Shown: positions 1-10,360 of the stretch, piece after piece
How the letters are laid out: every line of letters starts with the position of its first letter
How positions within the stretch are numbered: the first letter of the stretch is position 1
Source of the DNA: Halomonas sp.
GTDB taxonomy: Bacteria > Pseudomonadota > Gammaproteobacteria > Pseudomonadales > Halomonadaceae
Length of the DNA: 64,000 nucleotides
Assembly (NCBI RefSeq): GCF_020832045.1
Contig: NZ_JAFIFK010000027.1
Span: forward strand, 27,914 to 91,913
Direction of reading: 5' to 3'
Notes under the pieces: model-generated
Database searches by the model: none
What the model was told of the DNA's origin: nothing
The model's input: the letters and a program-made list of their open reading frames with translations, nothing else
Program-made: the position numbers and the translations under genes

Positions 1-139
1 GATTAGGGCGTCGTAACGAATCACTGCCAGATGCGTGTCTTGGACAGCAAGACGGGATGAGCCGATTCGGCTCATGGGCCAAGCGAGGCCATAAGCGCGA
101 TGCAGAGTATGTCAACGAGAGCCGTCGGAGTGGATAAGG

Positions 140-1372
140 TCAGCCATTATCCTCCACGGTTACCCGGCCGATGTGGTTGGTGCCGCTCTGGTGAATCAGC
201 AGGGCTTCGCCATCTAAGGTGGTGCGCATGTGGCGCAGGATGCCGGCATGCACAGGGCCGGAGGGGATCGGCCAGCTCTGGAAGGTTTCCGAGCCAGGAT
301 CGAAGCGCACCAGCATGTCGGGGCGAACGCCGCTTTCGTTGTACCAGATTGCACCTGCGAACACGGCGATGGCGTAGGGGTGCGAGTCCGGGCCGCTGGG
401 GGAATCCCACTCCTGTATGTCGCCCGTTTCGGGGTCATAGCGGCCCAGCCGGCCTAGCCCGGAATTGACCCACCAGATGATGCCGTCCTCATCGATATCG
501 AGCCTGCGCACGGTGGTACCGGTCTCGGGCAGCGCTATCTCAGTCACGTCCATGGTATCGGGATCGACGCGCAGCAGGCAGTTTGCGCCGTTGCAGGCGA
601 CCCAGACCGTGCCATCCTCGGCGATCTTCACACCGTAGGGGCGCGAGCCTTCTCGTGGGCTTTGCACCAACGCCACCTCGCCAGTGTCCGGCGCCAGCCG
701 GCCGATCATGTTGCTCTGCTGCAGGCTGAACCACAGGTAGCCGTCGGCCGCGAATTCGGCGGTATGCGGATCGCGCGCGGCCTCGTCGGGCATGGGATAT
801 TCGGTGATCTCGCCGCTTTCCGGGTCGAATCGGCCCATGGTGGCGTTACGGTTGCCGGTGTACCAGGCGGCGCCGTCGGGGCCGATGTTCACCGAGTGGG
901 GCCGTGCCCCGGTGGGCAGCTCGAACTCCTCCATCTCACCCGTCTCCGGGTCGAGCCGGCCAAGAATGTCCATCCCTTGCCCCACCCACCAGATGCTGCC
1001 GTCCGGCGCCTCGACCGGATCGCGCGAGCGCTGACCCAGCGTGGGCACCTTCCACTCTTCGATCTCGATGCTCAGCGGGCCATCGACCTGGGTTGCCGCC
1101 CGGTTATCGCGGGGCGGAAAGTGTTCGGCCAGGTAGTCGAGGATGTCGTCCTGCATATCGGCATCGCCCGAGAGATCGATCATGGTGGAGGCAAGAAAAT
1201 GCCATTCGTCGCGGGAGTAGCCCGAGCTGCGCTCGATCAGGTTCACCCCATGGCAGGCCGCGCAGGCGGTTTCTACCGACTCCCGGCCTTCGCCATCCGG
1301 CAGCGCGAGGGCGGCGGTGGTATGGCCAAGTGCCAGGGCGAGCAATACGGAACCGGAGATGTGGCGAGCCAT
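140..1372 (-). CDS. Secreted c-type cytochrome / virginiamycin B lyase (Vgb)-like beta-propeller protein
   Basis: N-terminal signal peptide, heme-binding CAACH motif, then repeated streptogramin-lyase propeller blades (LGRLDPETGEMEEF..., GRFDPESGEITEY...). Confidence 0.85.
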   Translation of the reverse strand: MARHISGSVLLALALGHTTAALALPDGEGRESVETACAACHGVNLIERSSGYSRDEWHFLASTMIDLSGDADMQDDILDYLAEHFPPRDNRAATQVDGPLSIEIEEWKVPTLGQRSRDPVEAPDGSIWWVGQGMDILGRLDPETGEMEEFELPTGARPHSVNIGPDGAAWYTGNRNATMGRFDPESGEITEYPMPDEAARDPHTAEFAADGYLWFSLQQSNMIGRLAPDTGEVALVQSPREGSRPYGVKIAEDGTVWVACNGANCLLRVDPDTMDVTEIALPETGTTVRRLDIDEDGIIWWVNSGLGRLGRYDPETGDIQEWDSPSGPDSHPYAIAVFAGAIWYNESGVRPDMLVRFDPGSETFQSWPIPSGPVHAGILRHMRTTLDGEALLIHQSGTNHIGRVTVEDNG

Positions 1373-1534
1373 GTCGTTGTTCTCGGTTGTGGCGAGGTTC
1401 TATGAGCCTAGCCAATAACCCCGGTCCTCCCAACAGCTGAAGAGAAGCTACCTTGGGATCAGCGAATCGGACATGGCGGTGCTCCAGTGAGAGTAGCGTT
1501 GAGGAGGCCAGGATGGGCCAGGATGGCGCCAGCG

Positions 1535-2572
1535 CTATGACCCGGCTGCCGGGACAAGGACTGATTCCACCGGCCGCCGCAGCGAGCGCGGCATTTCATT
1601 ACCCCTGCCAAAGCGCACCACCAGGTCGGGCCGCCCGCCGACGATACCCAAGGCCGCGGCGAACGCCGGGCGCACGCTCGCCTCCTCCACCGGCTGGTTG
1701 AGGAAGGCGTTGCGAATGCCGAGCCGCGTAGCCTGCAAGGCAAAGCGCTGGTAGCAGCGTCCGGCTTCGACCCAGTGCGCCCTGTCATCGACTTTCGAGA
1801 TGAACACGGCGATACCGGCGGAGCTGCGCACCTGCCGGGTCACCTTGGCGTTCTCGGCGCCTTGCCGAAACAGGGCGCGAAACAGCCATCTTCCCAGCCA
1901 GCGCGGTGTGGCGGGGCTGCCCATCGAACGCGCAAAGAGCCCGTCCCCAGCCTCGAGCGCTTCCCGATTACCGAAGCGGATCCAGGCCTCGAGCTCCTGT
2001 CGAAATGACAGGTTGCCGATCTGCCGACTGTTGGCCTGCAGCACGTACTTCAAAACCTTCTCGATGGCATCGCGCTCGGTCAGCAGGCTGATGGAGACCC
2101 CGCGCCCGGTTCCTGCGGCCTGGAGCTGGCTCAACTCTTCGTCGGTGACGGCCGAGCTGTCGTAGTCGGTTCGCGAGCACTGCCGTTTGGGGATGGCCTC
2201 GAAGAGCGGCGATATTTCCGGCTCGCAGGGGGTCAGGGCAATGTGGACCTCCCCATCCCCGTCGGGCTCGAAGATGACCTCGCCCAGCATGCCGAACGCC
2301 CGCGCGGCCAGACTCAGGTTCTCGGCGGCGCATCCCAGCGAGACATAGAGATGGTGATCGTCCGGGTCGACGACCGGGGTGCGGCGTGAGAGGTCAGGCA
2401 GGATGACGATGCTCTCGTCGGTGATGCGGAAGCGCCAGCACTGGGTGTTGTGGCCGGAAGGTGCCAGGGTGGCATAGCGGATGAGTTCCTTCAGCCGAGC
2501 GGCGTGATCGTGCACCTGCCTATCGCCATGGCGCCAGGTGCCCTTGATCCTCTGCGCATAGTTCATCTCCAC
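1535..2572 (-). CDS. Nitroreductase-family protein (Acg-like FMN-binding)
   Basis: 345 aa ORF; IRYATLAPSGHNTQCWRF N-terminus and layout typical of Acg-type nitroreductase-like proteins. Confidence 0.75.
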   Translation of the reverse strand: MEMNYAQRIKGTWRHGDRQVHDHAARLKELIRYATLAPSGHNTQCWRFRITDESIVILPDLSRRTPVVDPDDHHLYVSLGCAAENLSLAARAFGMLGEVIFEPDGDGEVHIALTPCEPEISPLFEAIPKRQCSRTDYDSSAVTDEELSQLQAAGTGRGVSISLLTERDAIEKVLKYVLQANSRQIGNLSFRQELEAWIRFGNREALEAGDGLFARSMGSPATPRWLGRWLFRALFRQGAENAKVTRQVRSSAGIAVFISKVDDRAHWVEAGRCYQRFALQATRLGIRNAFLNQPVEEASVRPAFAAALGIVGGRPDLVVRFGRGNEMPRSLRRPVESVLVPAAGS

Positions 2573-2854
2573 CCCTCCGCCGTGCCCTCGCTTACCTCAG
2601 TTTAGCGGCTGCGGCCCCGGCAGCATCCCGGCCTGACGGAAATTCGCTTCCTTGCCGGCAACTGACAGCGTGGAAGCTGGGGCTTCACTGGCGATGTGGA
2701 AGCGCCAGCCGGGTGTGGTGACCGGTGGCGCCAGTGATGCATGTGAGCGAAGGCATGCTTTTTTCCATTGAGCCCGCCGCCCTGCCTCAGGCAGGATGGG
2801 ATGAGGAAAGCAAGTTGGCAGACACAAGCAACGGCATACCGCTGGAGGAGCCAC

Positions 2855-3190
2855 ATGCAACCGCTGAGCTACTACTACTACAACGTGCTGGAAGGCCTCG
2901 AAAAACCGTGCGATGTGCCGGCGTCGCAGCTACAGGAAAGCTTCGATATCCTGTATCGACATGGCGGGCGCATCGAAATGGACCTGATGCGCAAGGCCGA
3001 GGATAGCAATGCCCAGGGCGAGCCCTTCCATTGGTACGAGGCCCTCAATGAAGAGCAGCAGGCGAAATTGCACAAGGCCCTGGATGACGAAGATCCCGCG
3101 AAGATTCTCAAGATCATTCAGCGCAACGGCTACGCCGGCGTGCTTTATCACCATGCCTGGCATCACTTCCGCGAGTCGGGAGCCGCCTGA
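2855..3190 (+). CDS. Conserved hypothetical protein (111 aa)
   Basis: ORF preceded by GGAGGAG RBS; MQPLSYYYYNVLEGLEKPCDVPASQLQESFDIL...; upstream in-frame ATG less likely. Confidence 0.6.
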   Translation: MQPLSYYYYNVLEGLEKPCDVPASQLQESFDILYRHGGRIEMDLMRKAEDSNAQGEPFHWYEALNEEQQAKLHKALDDEDPAKILKIIQRNGYAGVLYHHAWHHFRESGAA

Positions 3191-3261
3191 GGCCTGACGA
3201 GGATGACACCAGCACGTCGGACGAATCACGCCGACTGCTTTATAAGCTAGCTTTGATTTAC

Positions 3262-3294
3262 AGGGCCGCTTTCCACGGGAAGCGGCCCTTTTAC
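3262..3294 (+). terminator. Rho-independent terminator
   Basis: AGGGCCGCTTtccacgggAAGCGGCCCTTTT stem-loop plus T-tract downstream of the 2855-3190 CDS. Confidence 0.85.
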
Positions 3295-3380
3295 TTTCCG
3301 GCTGCCGTTCACCGGCTGTGTGCCGTCAAGACATCTTCGTTTGACACATCCCTTCCCCTGGTCTTAGATGACCCTATATT

Positions 3381-3400
3381 TAGATAGATCGATCTATATA
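3381..3400. promoter_or_regulatory. Probable TetR-family operator palindrome
   Basis: TAgATAGATCGATCTATaTA; 14-bp perfect core ATAGATCGATCTAT, 13 bp upstream of the tetR-family start codon. Confidence 0.65.
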
Positions 3401-3413
3401 GGAAGGTCATCCA

Positions 3414-3980
3414 ATGCCAGCATCCAAGCGTGAACAGTTGCTCGCCACGGCGGAGCGACTCTTCTACGAACAGGGTTTTCATGCCACCGGTATCGACCGC
3501 GTGGTGGCCGCCGCGGGGGTAGTGCGCATGACGCTCTACAATCACTTCGCCTCCAAGGAGGCCCTGGTGGCAGCTGTGCTGCAGGTCCGCCATGCGCGTT
3601 TCATCGCCAGCCTGGAGGCAGCGACGGCCTCCGCCCCGCCGGGCCAGGTGACAACCGCCCTTGTCGATGCCCATGCCCGTTGGCTGGAAGGCGACAGCCA
3701 GCATGGCTGCATCATGGTCAAGGCGATGGGTGAGTTCGCCGAGCACAGCGCCGAGATTCATGCCATTGCGACAACCGCCAAGGCCGACCTGCTGGCCCGC
3801 CTGGAAGCCGCCGTGGCTCGTGATGGCCTGGACCACCACGCCAGCCTGGCGCGACACCTGTTCATGGTGCTGGAAGGCAGCAATACGGCAGTGGCTCTGT
3901 GGGGCGTGAAAACGGCACTGGCCGATACCCGAGCGGTGATCGATACGCTCCTCGCAGCGGCTCGGAGCGAAGCCCCATGA
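3414..3980 (+). CDS. TetR/AcrR family transcriptional regulator
   Basis: N-terminal HTH: REQLLATAERLFYEQGFHATGIDRVVAAAGVVRMTLYNHFASKEALV. Confidence 0.93.
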   Translation: MPASKREQLLATAERLFYEQGFHATGIDRVVAAAGVVRMTLYNHFASKEALVAAVLQVRHARFIASLEAATASAPPGQVTTALVDAHARWLEGDSQHGCIMVKAMGEFAEHSAEIHAIATTAKADLLARLEAAVARDGLDHHASLARHLFMVLEGSNTAVALWGVKTALADTRAVIDTLLAAARSEAP

Positions 3981-5182
3981 AGCCCCTTTCCTCTCTCGGC
4001 ATGGCGGCCCTTGGCAGCGGAATCATTGCCATCACCTACGGCCTGGCTCGCTTCGTATTCGGGCTTTTTCTGCCTTCGATACGCGACGAGCTGACGATCT
4101 CCTCCACCATGGCGGGTGTGATCGGCGCCCTGCCCTTTCTCAGCTTCGTCTTCGCGATTCTTGCCGCACCCTGGGTGACACAGCGCCTGGGGGTACGCCG
4201 TGCGGGCGTCGTCGCCGCCGGTCTGGCCAGTGTCGGGTTGATGACGATTGCCTTGGCGCCTACGTCGCTGCTATTGGCCATGGGCGTGCTGGTGTGCGGG
4301 ATCAGCACCGGGCTTTCCTCGCCGGTAATGGCCCAGGCGGTTTACCGGGTCGTGCGGTCGGAGCTGAGGGGGCGGGTCAACGCCACCATCAATGCGGGCA
4401 CCAGTCTCGGTATCGCGCTGGCCATGCCAGCGGTGCTGCTGTGGGCGGAGGCCTGGCGCACTTCTTATACCGTCTTTGCGGCCCTGGCCGCGTTGGCAGC
4501 GCTGGCGGCACTCTGCTTTCTGCCTCGGGACGACCAGGGCAGCTCACTTCCAAGGCTCAGCCTGCTGGTCAAACAGGTGAGCCGGGAGCAGTGGCTCGGG
4601 ATCGCCCGGTTGAGCGGCCTGGCCGTAGGCATGGGGTGCGTGAGTGCTGTCTATTGGGTGTTCGCCCCGGATGCGGTGATCAACGCCGGGGGGCTGGCAT
4701 CGAGCCAGACCGCCTGGATGTGGTTGGCGGTGGGCATCGGGGGGTTGGCAGGCGCCGGCGCCGGGGACCTCATCGCGCGCTTCGGGACCGTTGCTAGCCA
4801 TGCAGCCGGGCTCACGGTGATGTCGCTAAGCCTCGCACTGCTGGCCCTCGATCCCGGCAACTTCCCCCTCGCCATGGCCTCCGCCGCGCTGTTCGGTGTT
4901 GGGTATATGACCCTCACCGGCTTCTATCTGGTCAGGAGCACTCAGATCATGGCCGATGCGCCCGCCTTGGGCCCGGTGCTGCCGCTGCTTGCCACCTCGG
5001 TGGGGCAGGTAGCCGGCTCTCCGCTGGCCGGCTGGCTGGTCGATGCCGAAGGCTATGTCACCACTTTCACGCTCTTCACCGTGATGGGCCTCACCATCGC
5101 CTGGCTGGGCTCCTGGGTGCTGAAGGACGCATTCGGCGCATGGATCAAGCGGCACATTATTTGCCGAGGCAGCCCACGGTAA
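3977..5182 (+). CDS. MFS transporter
   Basis: Multi-TM 12-helix protein; ATGA overlap with upstream tetR-family gene. Confidence 0.88.
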   Translation: MKPLSSLGMAALGSGIIAITYGLARFVFGLFLPSIRDELTISSTMAGVIGALPFLSFVFAILAAPWVTQRLGVRRAGVVAAGLASVGLMTIALAPTSLLLAMGVLVCGISTGLSSPVMAQAVYRVVRSELRGRVNATINAGTSLGIALAMPAVLLWAEAWRTSYTVFAALAALAALAALCFLPRDDQGSSLPRLSLLVKQVSREQWLGIARLSGLAVGMGCVSAVYWVFAPDAVINAGGLASSQTAWMWLAVGIGGLAGAGAGDLIARFGTVASHAAGLTVMSLSLALLALDPGNFPLAMASAALFGVGYMTLTGFYLVRSTQIMADAPALGPVLPLLATSVGQVAGSPLAGWLVDAEGYVTTFTLFTVMGLTIAWLGSWVLKDAFGAWIKRHIICRGSPR

Positions 5183-5229
5183 CTAGGCTGAACCTTCATT
5201 CCGATGATATTCGACAGGAGGTTGAATCC

Positions 5230-5718
5230 ATGTCCAGCCCTGAGCATAAGCAGAAGATCTGGAAGATGATCAAGGACATTCAAGTCGGCATGCTGGTGAC
5301 GCTGGACGACGATGTGCCGCACGCCCGACCGATGCATCTGGTGCAGAAGGAGTATGACGGCACCCTGTGGTTTTTCACCCGGCGCAGTGCCGAGAAGGTA
5401 TCCGAAACCAACCGGGACCATGACGTCTGCCTTAGTTTTTCCGATCAGGACAATGGCGTGTACGTGTCGCTCTCGGGCAAGGCCAACCTGAGCGATGACC
5501 GCGAGCTGATCGAAAAATACTGGAACCCGTTCGTCGCGGCCTGGTTCACCGACGGCAAGGACGACCCGGACCTCGCCCTGCTGGAAATCAAGGTGACCAT
5601 GGGCGAGCACTGGAAGGCCAAGGAGAGCAAGGTGTTCCAGCTCTATGAGTTCGCCAAGGCCAACATCAAGAAGGACGCCAAGCCCAATGTGGGCGAGAAC
5701 GAGAAGTTCGGCGGTTGA
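5230..5718 (+). CDS. Pyridoxamine 5'-phosphate oxidase-like / general stress protein 26 family
   Basis: KIWKMIKDIQVGMLVTLDDDVPHARPMHL...GTLWFFTRRSAEK typical of the FMN-binding split-barrel family. Confidence 0.85.
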   Translation: MSSPEHKQKIWKMIKDIQVGMLVTLDDDVPHARPMHLVQKEYDGTLWFFTRRSAEKVSETNRDHDVCLSFSDQDNGVYVSLSGKANLSDDRELIEKYWNPFVAAWFTDGKDDPDLALLEIKVTMGEHWKAKESKVFQLYEFAKANIKKDAKPNVGENEKFGG

Positions 5719-5766
5719 TCTCGCATAGCGAGCACACGATGCACCTTGTTTGAGCGACACCTGCGC

Positions 5767-7809
5767 TCAAACAAGGTCGCGCGGGATCTCCTCGTCCCAA
5801 CTCTTGGCAAAAACCCGGGTAGCGCCCTCAAAGGCATCCAGCGTCGCTCGCAAACGAAAGGTTGATGCGTTGGCGGTCATCAAAGTACGGGTGACACTGC
5901 GTACTTTCCAATCCCCACGCCGGAAACTGCGCTCCCACTCAGTCCAGCCGCTCAGGCTGTCGTAGTTGCCGTAGGAATAGGTATAGCGCTCGACGACCCG
6001 GGACGAGAGTTCGAGCTCGATGTCGTCGAGACGAAAGGTGCCTTGGTCATTGATGACTTCGAGTGTGGTCTTGTCATTGGCCAGATCACGTATCACGCAC
6101 CACGCTTCGTGGCTCGGCTGTATCACGCTAACCGCCAGCGGGGGCGCGCCCTCAGGTAGTCCAAACGGGCTTAGCGCCGCTTCTTCCTGAGGCTGGGGCT
6201 CGCGACAGGGCAAGATCAGCCGGCAGCCGGCAGGATGCACTGTCAGCTTGACGGGCACGGGCGACGGCCAGGCCAACGGCCAGTAACTGCTCGAGAGCGA
6301 GAGCCGCATGGCGTTGCCAACGGGAAACTTCTGCGCGATATGTTTTAGCAGTACCCGCACCCGATAACGCTTGCCAGGCTCCAGGGGCTCGGGAAATTCG
6401 TCACTGTCACGGTGGGTCAGGTTCAGCAGGCCATAGGTAATCCGTGTTGCCTTATCGTCATCGGCAATATCGCTGAGCCTTATCGCCACCATCGCTACCG
6501 GTTGGTCGGCTTGGATGTCGAGTTCGACGACGGGTTGTCCGCAAATCTCGATCTCTTGTTCGAGGCGTGCCGTCTGGAATACCAACGAGCCACCGTCCTC
6601 GTCGCGTTGATCGTGAGGCAGGTCCGGCGGGGCATTGTAGGAACACCACTTGCCAGCATACAGCCCTACCGCCAGCGGCGAGCGCACGGAAAGTGGAAGA
6701 TCCTCTACCGATACGGAAGCTGCGCCGCCCTGCGGGTCAGGCAGCAAGCCATGACCGCTGGTGAGGCGAAAGTGTTTCGGTTCGATGCGCGGCGATGGCC
6801 AGCTCGGTTCGGCAACCCAGCGCCCCGGCCGTAGCTCATAGCGGGCCGACGGCGGAACCGATTCCTGCATCCATACGCGCAGCATCGGCTCGGCCATGAT
6901 GCCCGTTTCCTTGCCCTTCAACCACTGGTCCCACCAGCGCAGGGATTCCTGCATGAAGCCGATGGCCGGGCCCGGAACCCCAAGGTGGGGATACTTGTGC
7001 GCCCAGGGGCCAACCAGGCCCTTGCGTGGCACCTCGAGTCCTGCGAGCAAGCGGAACACGGCGTTGCAGTAGCCGTCTGCCCAGCCGCTAACCGCATAGA
7101 CGGGGCAGCGAATGCGCGAGAAGTCCTCGCAGACCGAGCCATGCTTCCAATAGTCGTCGCGACGCTGATGCCGTAGCCAGGTAGCCAGCCACAGCCCGCT
7201 ATCCTCGAGACGCTTCTGCCACATCTCCCGCCAGCGCTCGCCGACCAGTAGCGGGTCGGGTGGGCAGGTATTGGCATCGAACATGGTCGAGGCCCACGAA
7301 AGATTGTCGCCGAGCAGGCAGCCACCCATGTGATGGACATCATCGGCGTAGCGATCGTCGGTCGAGCAAATCGTGATGACGGCCTTCAGCTCGGGCGGCT
7401 GCATTGCCGCAATTTGCAGGCCGTTGAACCCGCCCCATGAGATGCCGATCATGCCTACCGCGCCGGTACACCAGGGTTGCTGGCCCAGCCAGTGAAGGAT
7501 TTCGACGCCATCGTCGAGCTCCTGTTGCAGGTATTCGTCGGTCAGCACCCCTTCCGACTCGCCGCTGCCGCGGATGTCTACACGTACCCCGGCATAGCCG
7601 TGGCCGGCCCAATAAGCATGCGTCTGAGCGTCGCGTATCGCCGTCAGGTCTCGCTTGCGATATGGCAGGTACTCGAGGATAGCCGGCACCGGATCGCTTT
7701 CGGCATCCACCGGGCGCCAGATACGCACGCCCAGCCGGCAGCCATCAGCCAGAGTGATCCAGCACTCCTCTTCCTGCACGTTGCGGGGATAATCGCTGAC
7801 GATATGCAT
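5767..7809 (-). CDS. CocE/NonD family hydrolase
   Basis: 680 aa; GMIGISWGGFNGLQIA nucleophile elbow; CocE-type N-terminus and C-terminal jelly-roll region. Confidence 0.88.
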   Translation of the reverse strand: MHIVSDYPRNVQEEECWITLADGCRLGVRIWRPVDAESDPVPAILEYLPYRKRDLTAIRDAQTHAYWAGHGYAGVRVDIRGSGESEGVLTDEYLQQELDDGVEILHWLGQQPWCTGAVGMIGISWGGFNGLQIAAMQPPELKAVITICSTDDRYADDVHHMGGCLLGDNLSWASTMFDANTCPPDPLLVGERWREMWQKRLEDSGLWLATWLRHQRRDDYWKHGSVCEDFSRIRCPVYAVSGWADGYCNAVFRLLAGLEVPRKGLVGPWAHKYPHLGVPGPAIGFMQESLRWWDQWLKGKETGIMAEPMLRVWMQESVPPSARYELRPGRWVAEPSWPSPRIEPKHFRLTSGHGLLPDPQGGAASVSVEDLPLSVRSPLAVGLYAGKWCSYNAPPDLPHDQRDEDGGSLVFQTARLEQEIEICGQPVVELDIQADQPVAMVAIRLSDIADDDKATRITYGLLNLTHRDSDEFPEPLEPGKRYRVRVLLKHIAQKFPVGNAMRLSLSSSYWPLAWPSPVPVKLTVHPAGCRLILPCREPQPQEEAALSPFGLPEGAPPLAVSVIQPSHEAWCVIRDLANDKTTLEVINDQGTFRLDDIELELSSRVVERYTYSYGNYDSLSGWTEWERSFRRGDWKVRSVTRTLMTANASTFRLRATLDAFEGATRVFAKSWDEEIPRDLV

Positions 7810-7865
7810 GATCTGCTCCCTTTACCGTAACGGGTTTTCTCACGATCCATGCCGCGAAGCGCCCG

Positions 7866-9167
7866 TCAGCCGACGATGTCCTCGAACGCGAAATGCAGCT
7901 GCTCGGCAAGACGTAGGTAGTTCTCTTCCAGCTCGTCTTCGGCATCTGCGCCCATCCACACGTATGCCAGGGCGTAGCTGTAGCTGTCTTGCTCTGGCAA
8001 GGAGGACAAGCGCATACCGACCTCGACCTGAACCGTGATCAAGGTGCCGGGGAAGGCTTGATGTAATGCCTCGATCTCTGCGGCACTAGGCACTTGGCTG
8101 ACGGTGGCGTCGACGAAGAACACCCGATAGAAGAATTTCCCTGCGACCTTGAATGCCCCTTGGCGGCTAGGCATATCTGGCACTCGCCCCAGGGCCAAGT
8201 CGACCGTCACTTGCTGATGGCTGACCCCATCGACCTTTTCGAACAGGTCGCAGTGCGATTGCGCAATACGGGTATTGATCTCAAGCAGCCAGATGCGGTC
8301 TTGCACTTCGTCCCAGAAGTATTCGACGTTGAAGGCCGCATTGTCGTAGCCGATATGAGCCATGATTTGACGAGTCAGCTCGTGCATCTTGGTCTGAATG
8401 GAAGAAGGCAGACGAGACGGATAGCGATAACAGAAGAAACTCAGAACTTGCGGGTAGCGAATCGAGTCGACAATGGCATAAGGCACAACATCACCTTGAA
8501 ATACGTATCCCTCGACCGTACATTGCCATCCACCAATAATCTCTTCCGCCATGCAGTGGCCACCATCGACCGAGCGTACGTCGTCAGGCAGAATGGCATG
8601 CTCAAGAACGTAATTGAAAGGCTCGGAAATCGTCCCGATGCCTTCACATAACTGCGCCACGGCATAGGTGAAGTCTTCTGGGCTTTCTATGCGAAATCCC
8701 AGTCGCGAGCCGGACGACTTGATCGGTTTGACGAAGAAAGGAAAATAGAGCCCCGCTTCCCCGATGTGCTGCAATGCCTGGGTGTCGAAGGGGTCGAAGG
8801 CGGTAAAGCGCGGTATATGATCGGCAATCACCTCCTGCTGAACGCGCCGACTCCAATACTTATGTTCACATTTGAGCAAACTTTCGAGACTGGTGGAGCG
8901 CGTACCGAATCGCTGACAGAGCAGCGGCAGCATGGTCGAGACGGGAAAATCCATGTACCCGACGATAGCATCGATAGACCCTTTGAATTCTTTCAACTGG
9001 GTTTCGGCTCTGGACAACATGTCTTCGATAGGAAAGATTTCGGTATCATTGACTTCCGCAGGGTCGATCACGCCATGAAACCGATAATTCTTAGCCCCTC
9101 GTAAATGCCCGAGCCGTATACGGTTAAGTTCATCCAGCCCGACAACAAACACATTCCGAACGCTCAT
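7866..9167 (-). CDS. ATP-grasp domain-containing ligase
   Basis: FFVKPIKSSGSRLGFRI...IWLLEINTRIAQSH ATP-grasp motifs; start at MSVRNVFVVG with RBS CCAGGAGGCG. Confidence 0.85.
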   Translation of the reverse strand: MSVRNVFVVGLDELNRIRLGHLRGAKNYRFHGVIDPAEVNDTEIFPIEDMLSRAETQLKEFKGSIDAIVGYMDFPVSTMLPLLCQRFGTRSTSLESLLKCEHKYWSRRVQQEVIADHIPRFTAFDPFDTQALQHIGEAGLYFPFFVKPIKSSGSRLGFRIESPEDFTYAVAQLCEGIGTISEPFNYVLEHAILPDDVRSVDGGHCMAEEIIGGWQCTVEGYVFQGDVVPYAIVDSIRYPQVLSFFCYRYPSRLPSSIQTKMHELTRQIMAHIGYDNAAFNVEYFWDEVQDRIWLLEINTRIAQSHCDLFEKVDGVSHQQVTVDLALGRVPDMPSRQGAFKVAGKFFYRVFFVDATVSQVPSAAEIEALHQAFPGTLITVQVEVGMRLSSLPEQDSYSYALAYVWMGADAEDELEENYLRLAEQLHFAFEDIVG

Positions 9168-9445
9168 GATCGCCTCCTGGCGCAAGCTCGGCTGCCGCAG
9201 GCCTGGCCGCTTAACGAGTAGCCGGCAGGAAAATGGCGCTTGCCCATCCTGGCCAGGGGGCCGGGCTGGGGAAGGTCTATCATCGAAGCATAGTGGTTTA
9301 TCGTTGCCGCGCTTTGGCAATACGCGAGAGAGCCGAAATTAACTGCTCGCCAGAAGGATTTTAGTCATAACGAGGGGTCGCTTTAATACTGGCTAGGGTG
9401 GTTTACGGCTGTTATAACTGAAGATGCGGGTTAAGCATTACGCCA

Positions 9446-10360
9446 TTGCCGGCATCGGTAATGATTCAGCGTTTCTCAAAAGCGTCGCTGGGCGGCGAAT
9501 GGCATATGGCGTCACACCTCCCCATCGTTTCAGGCCACCTCGTGGCTATCGGGGGTGCCGAGGACAAGACCTCGGAACTCTCTATCCTACGACGGGTTTT
9601 CGAGCTTGCTCCCGACGACAGCGACGAAGTCGCCATCATCGCCACGGCCAGTCGCATTCCTGAACAGCTCCTGCCTTGCTACGAAGCGGCCTTTTCTCGC
9701 TTGGGCGCAAGCCAGGTCCATGCGCTGGACATCCAGGATCGCCGACAAGCTTGCGATGCCGACAATGTCCGGCTTATTCAGCGAAGCGGCGTGATTTTCT
9801 TTACCGGCGGAGATCAGCTTCGCCTGACCCATGTGTTTGGTGGCTCGGCCGCCCTTCGAGCCATCCGCGAGCGTTTTAGGGCCGGCGCCGTCGTGGCAGG
9901 AACCAGTGCCGGCGCCGCGGCCATGCCAAGCACCATGATCTACAACGGCGCGGCCGCAGACGCCTTGCGCAAGGGGGCGGTCAACATGACCTTCGGCCTG
10001 GGCTTCATTCGCGGGATCATCATCGATAGCCACTTTCTCGAGCGGGGGCGATTCACGCGCCTTATGGAAGTGGGTGCCAGCAACCCGGAGCAACTGGGTG
10101 TCGGCATCGGTGAGGATACCGCCGTCATCGTTCACCCGAACCGCATCCTGGAAACCATCGGGCCGGGGCACGTCATCATCATCGATAGCCGTGATCTGGC
10201 GAGCTCCAATATCGCGGAACTCCCCATGGGCGAACCGGTTGCCGTCGAGAACATGATCCTGCATGCCATGGTCAGTGGCCATGGGTACGATATCGACGCA
10301 CGACGCTACCTCGTCGCCGCCGAACTCAACGCAATCCTGGCGGAGAGCCAAGCGCAATGA
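9446..10360 (+). CDS. cphB: Cyanophycinase
   Basis: GHLVAIGGAEDK N-terminus, GTSAGAAAM serine nucleophile motif, GLGFIRGIIIDSHFLERGR; immediately upstream of cphA. Exact start uncertain. Confidence 0.93.
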   Translation: MPASVMIQRFSKASLGGEWHMASHLPIVSGHLVAIGGAEDKTSELSILRRVFELAPDDSDEVAIIATASRIPEQLLPCYEAAFSRLGASQVHALDIQDRRQACDADNVRLIQRSGVIFFTGGDQLRLTHVFGGSAALRAIRERFRAGAVVAGTSAGAAAMPSTMIYNGAAADALRKGAVNMTFGLGFIRGIIIDSHFLERGRFTRLMEVGASNPEQLGVGIGEDTAVIVHPNRILETIGPGHVIIIDSRDLASSNIAELPMGEPVAVENMILHAMVSGHGYDIDARRYLVAAELNAILAESQAQ

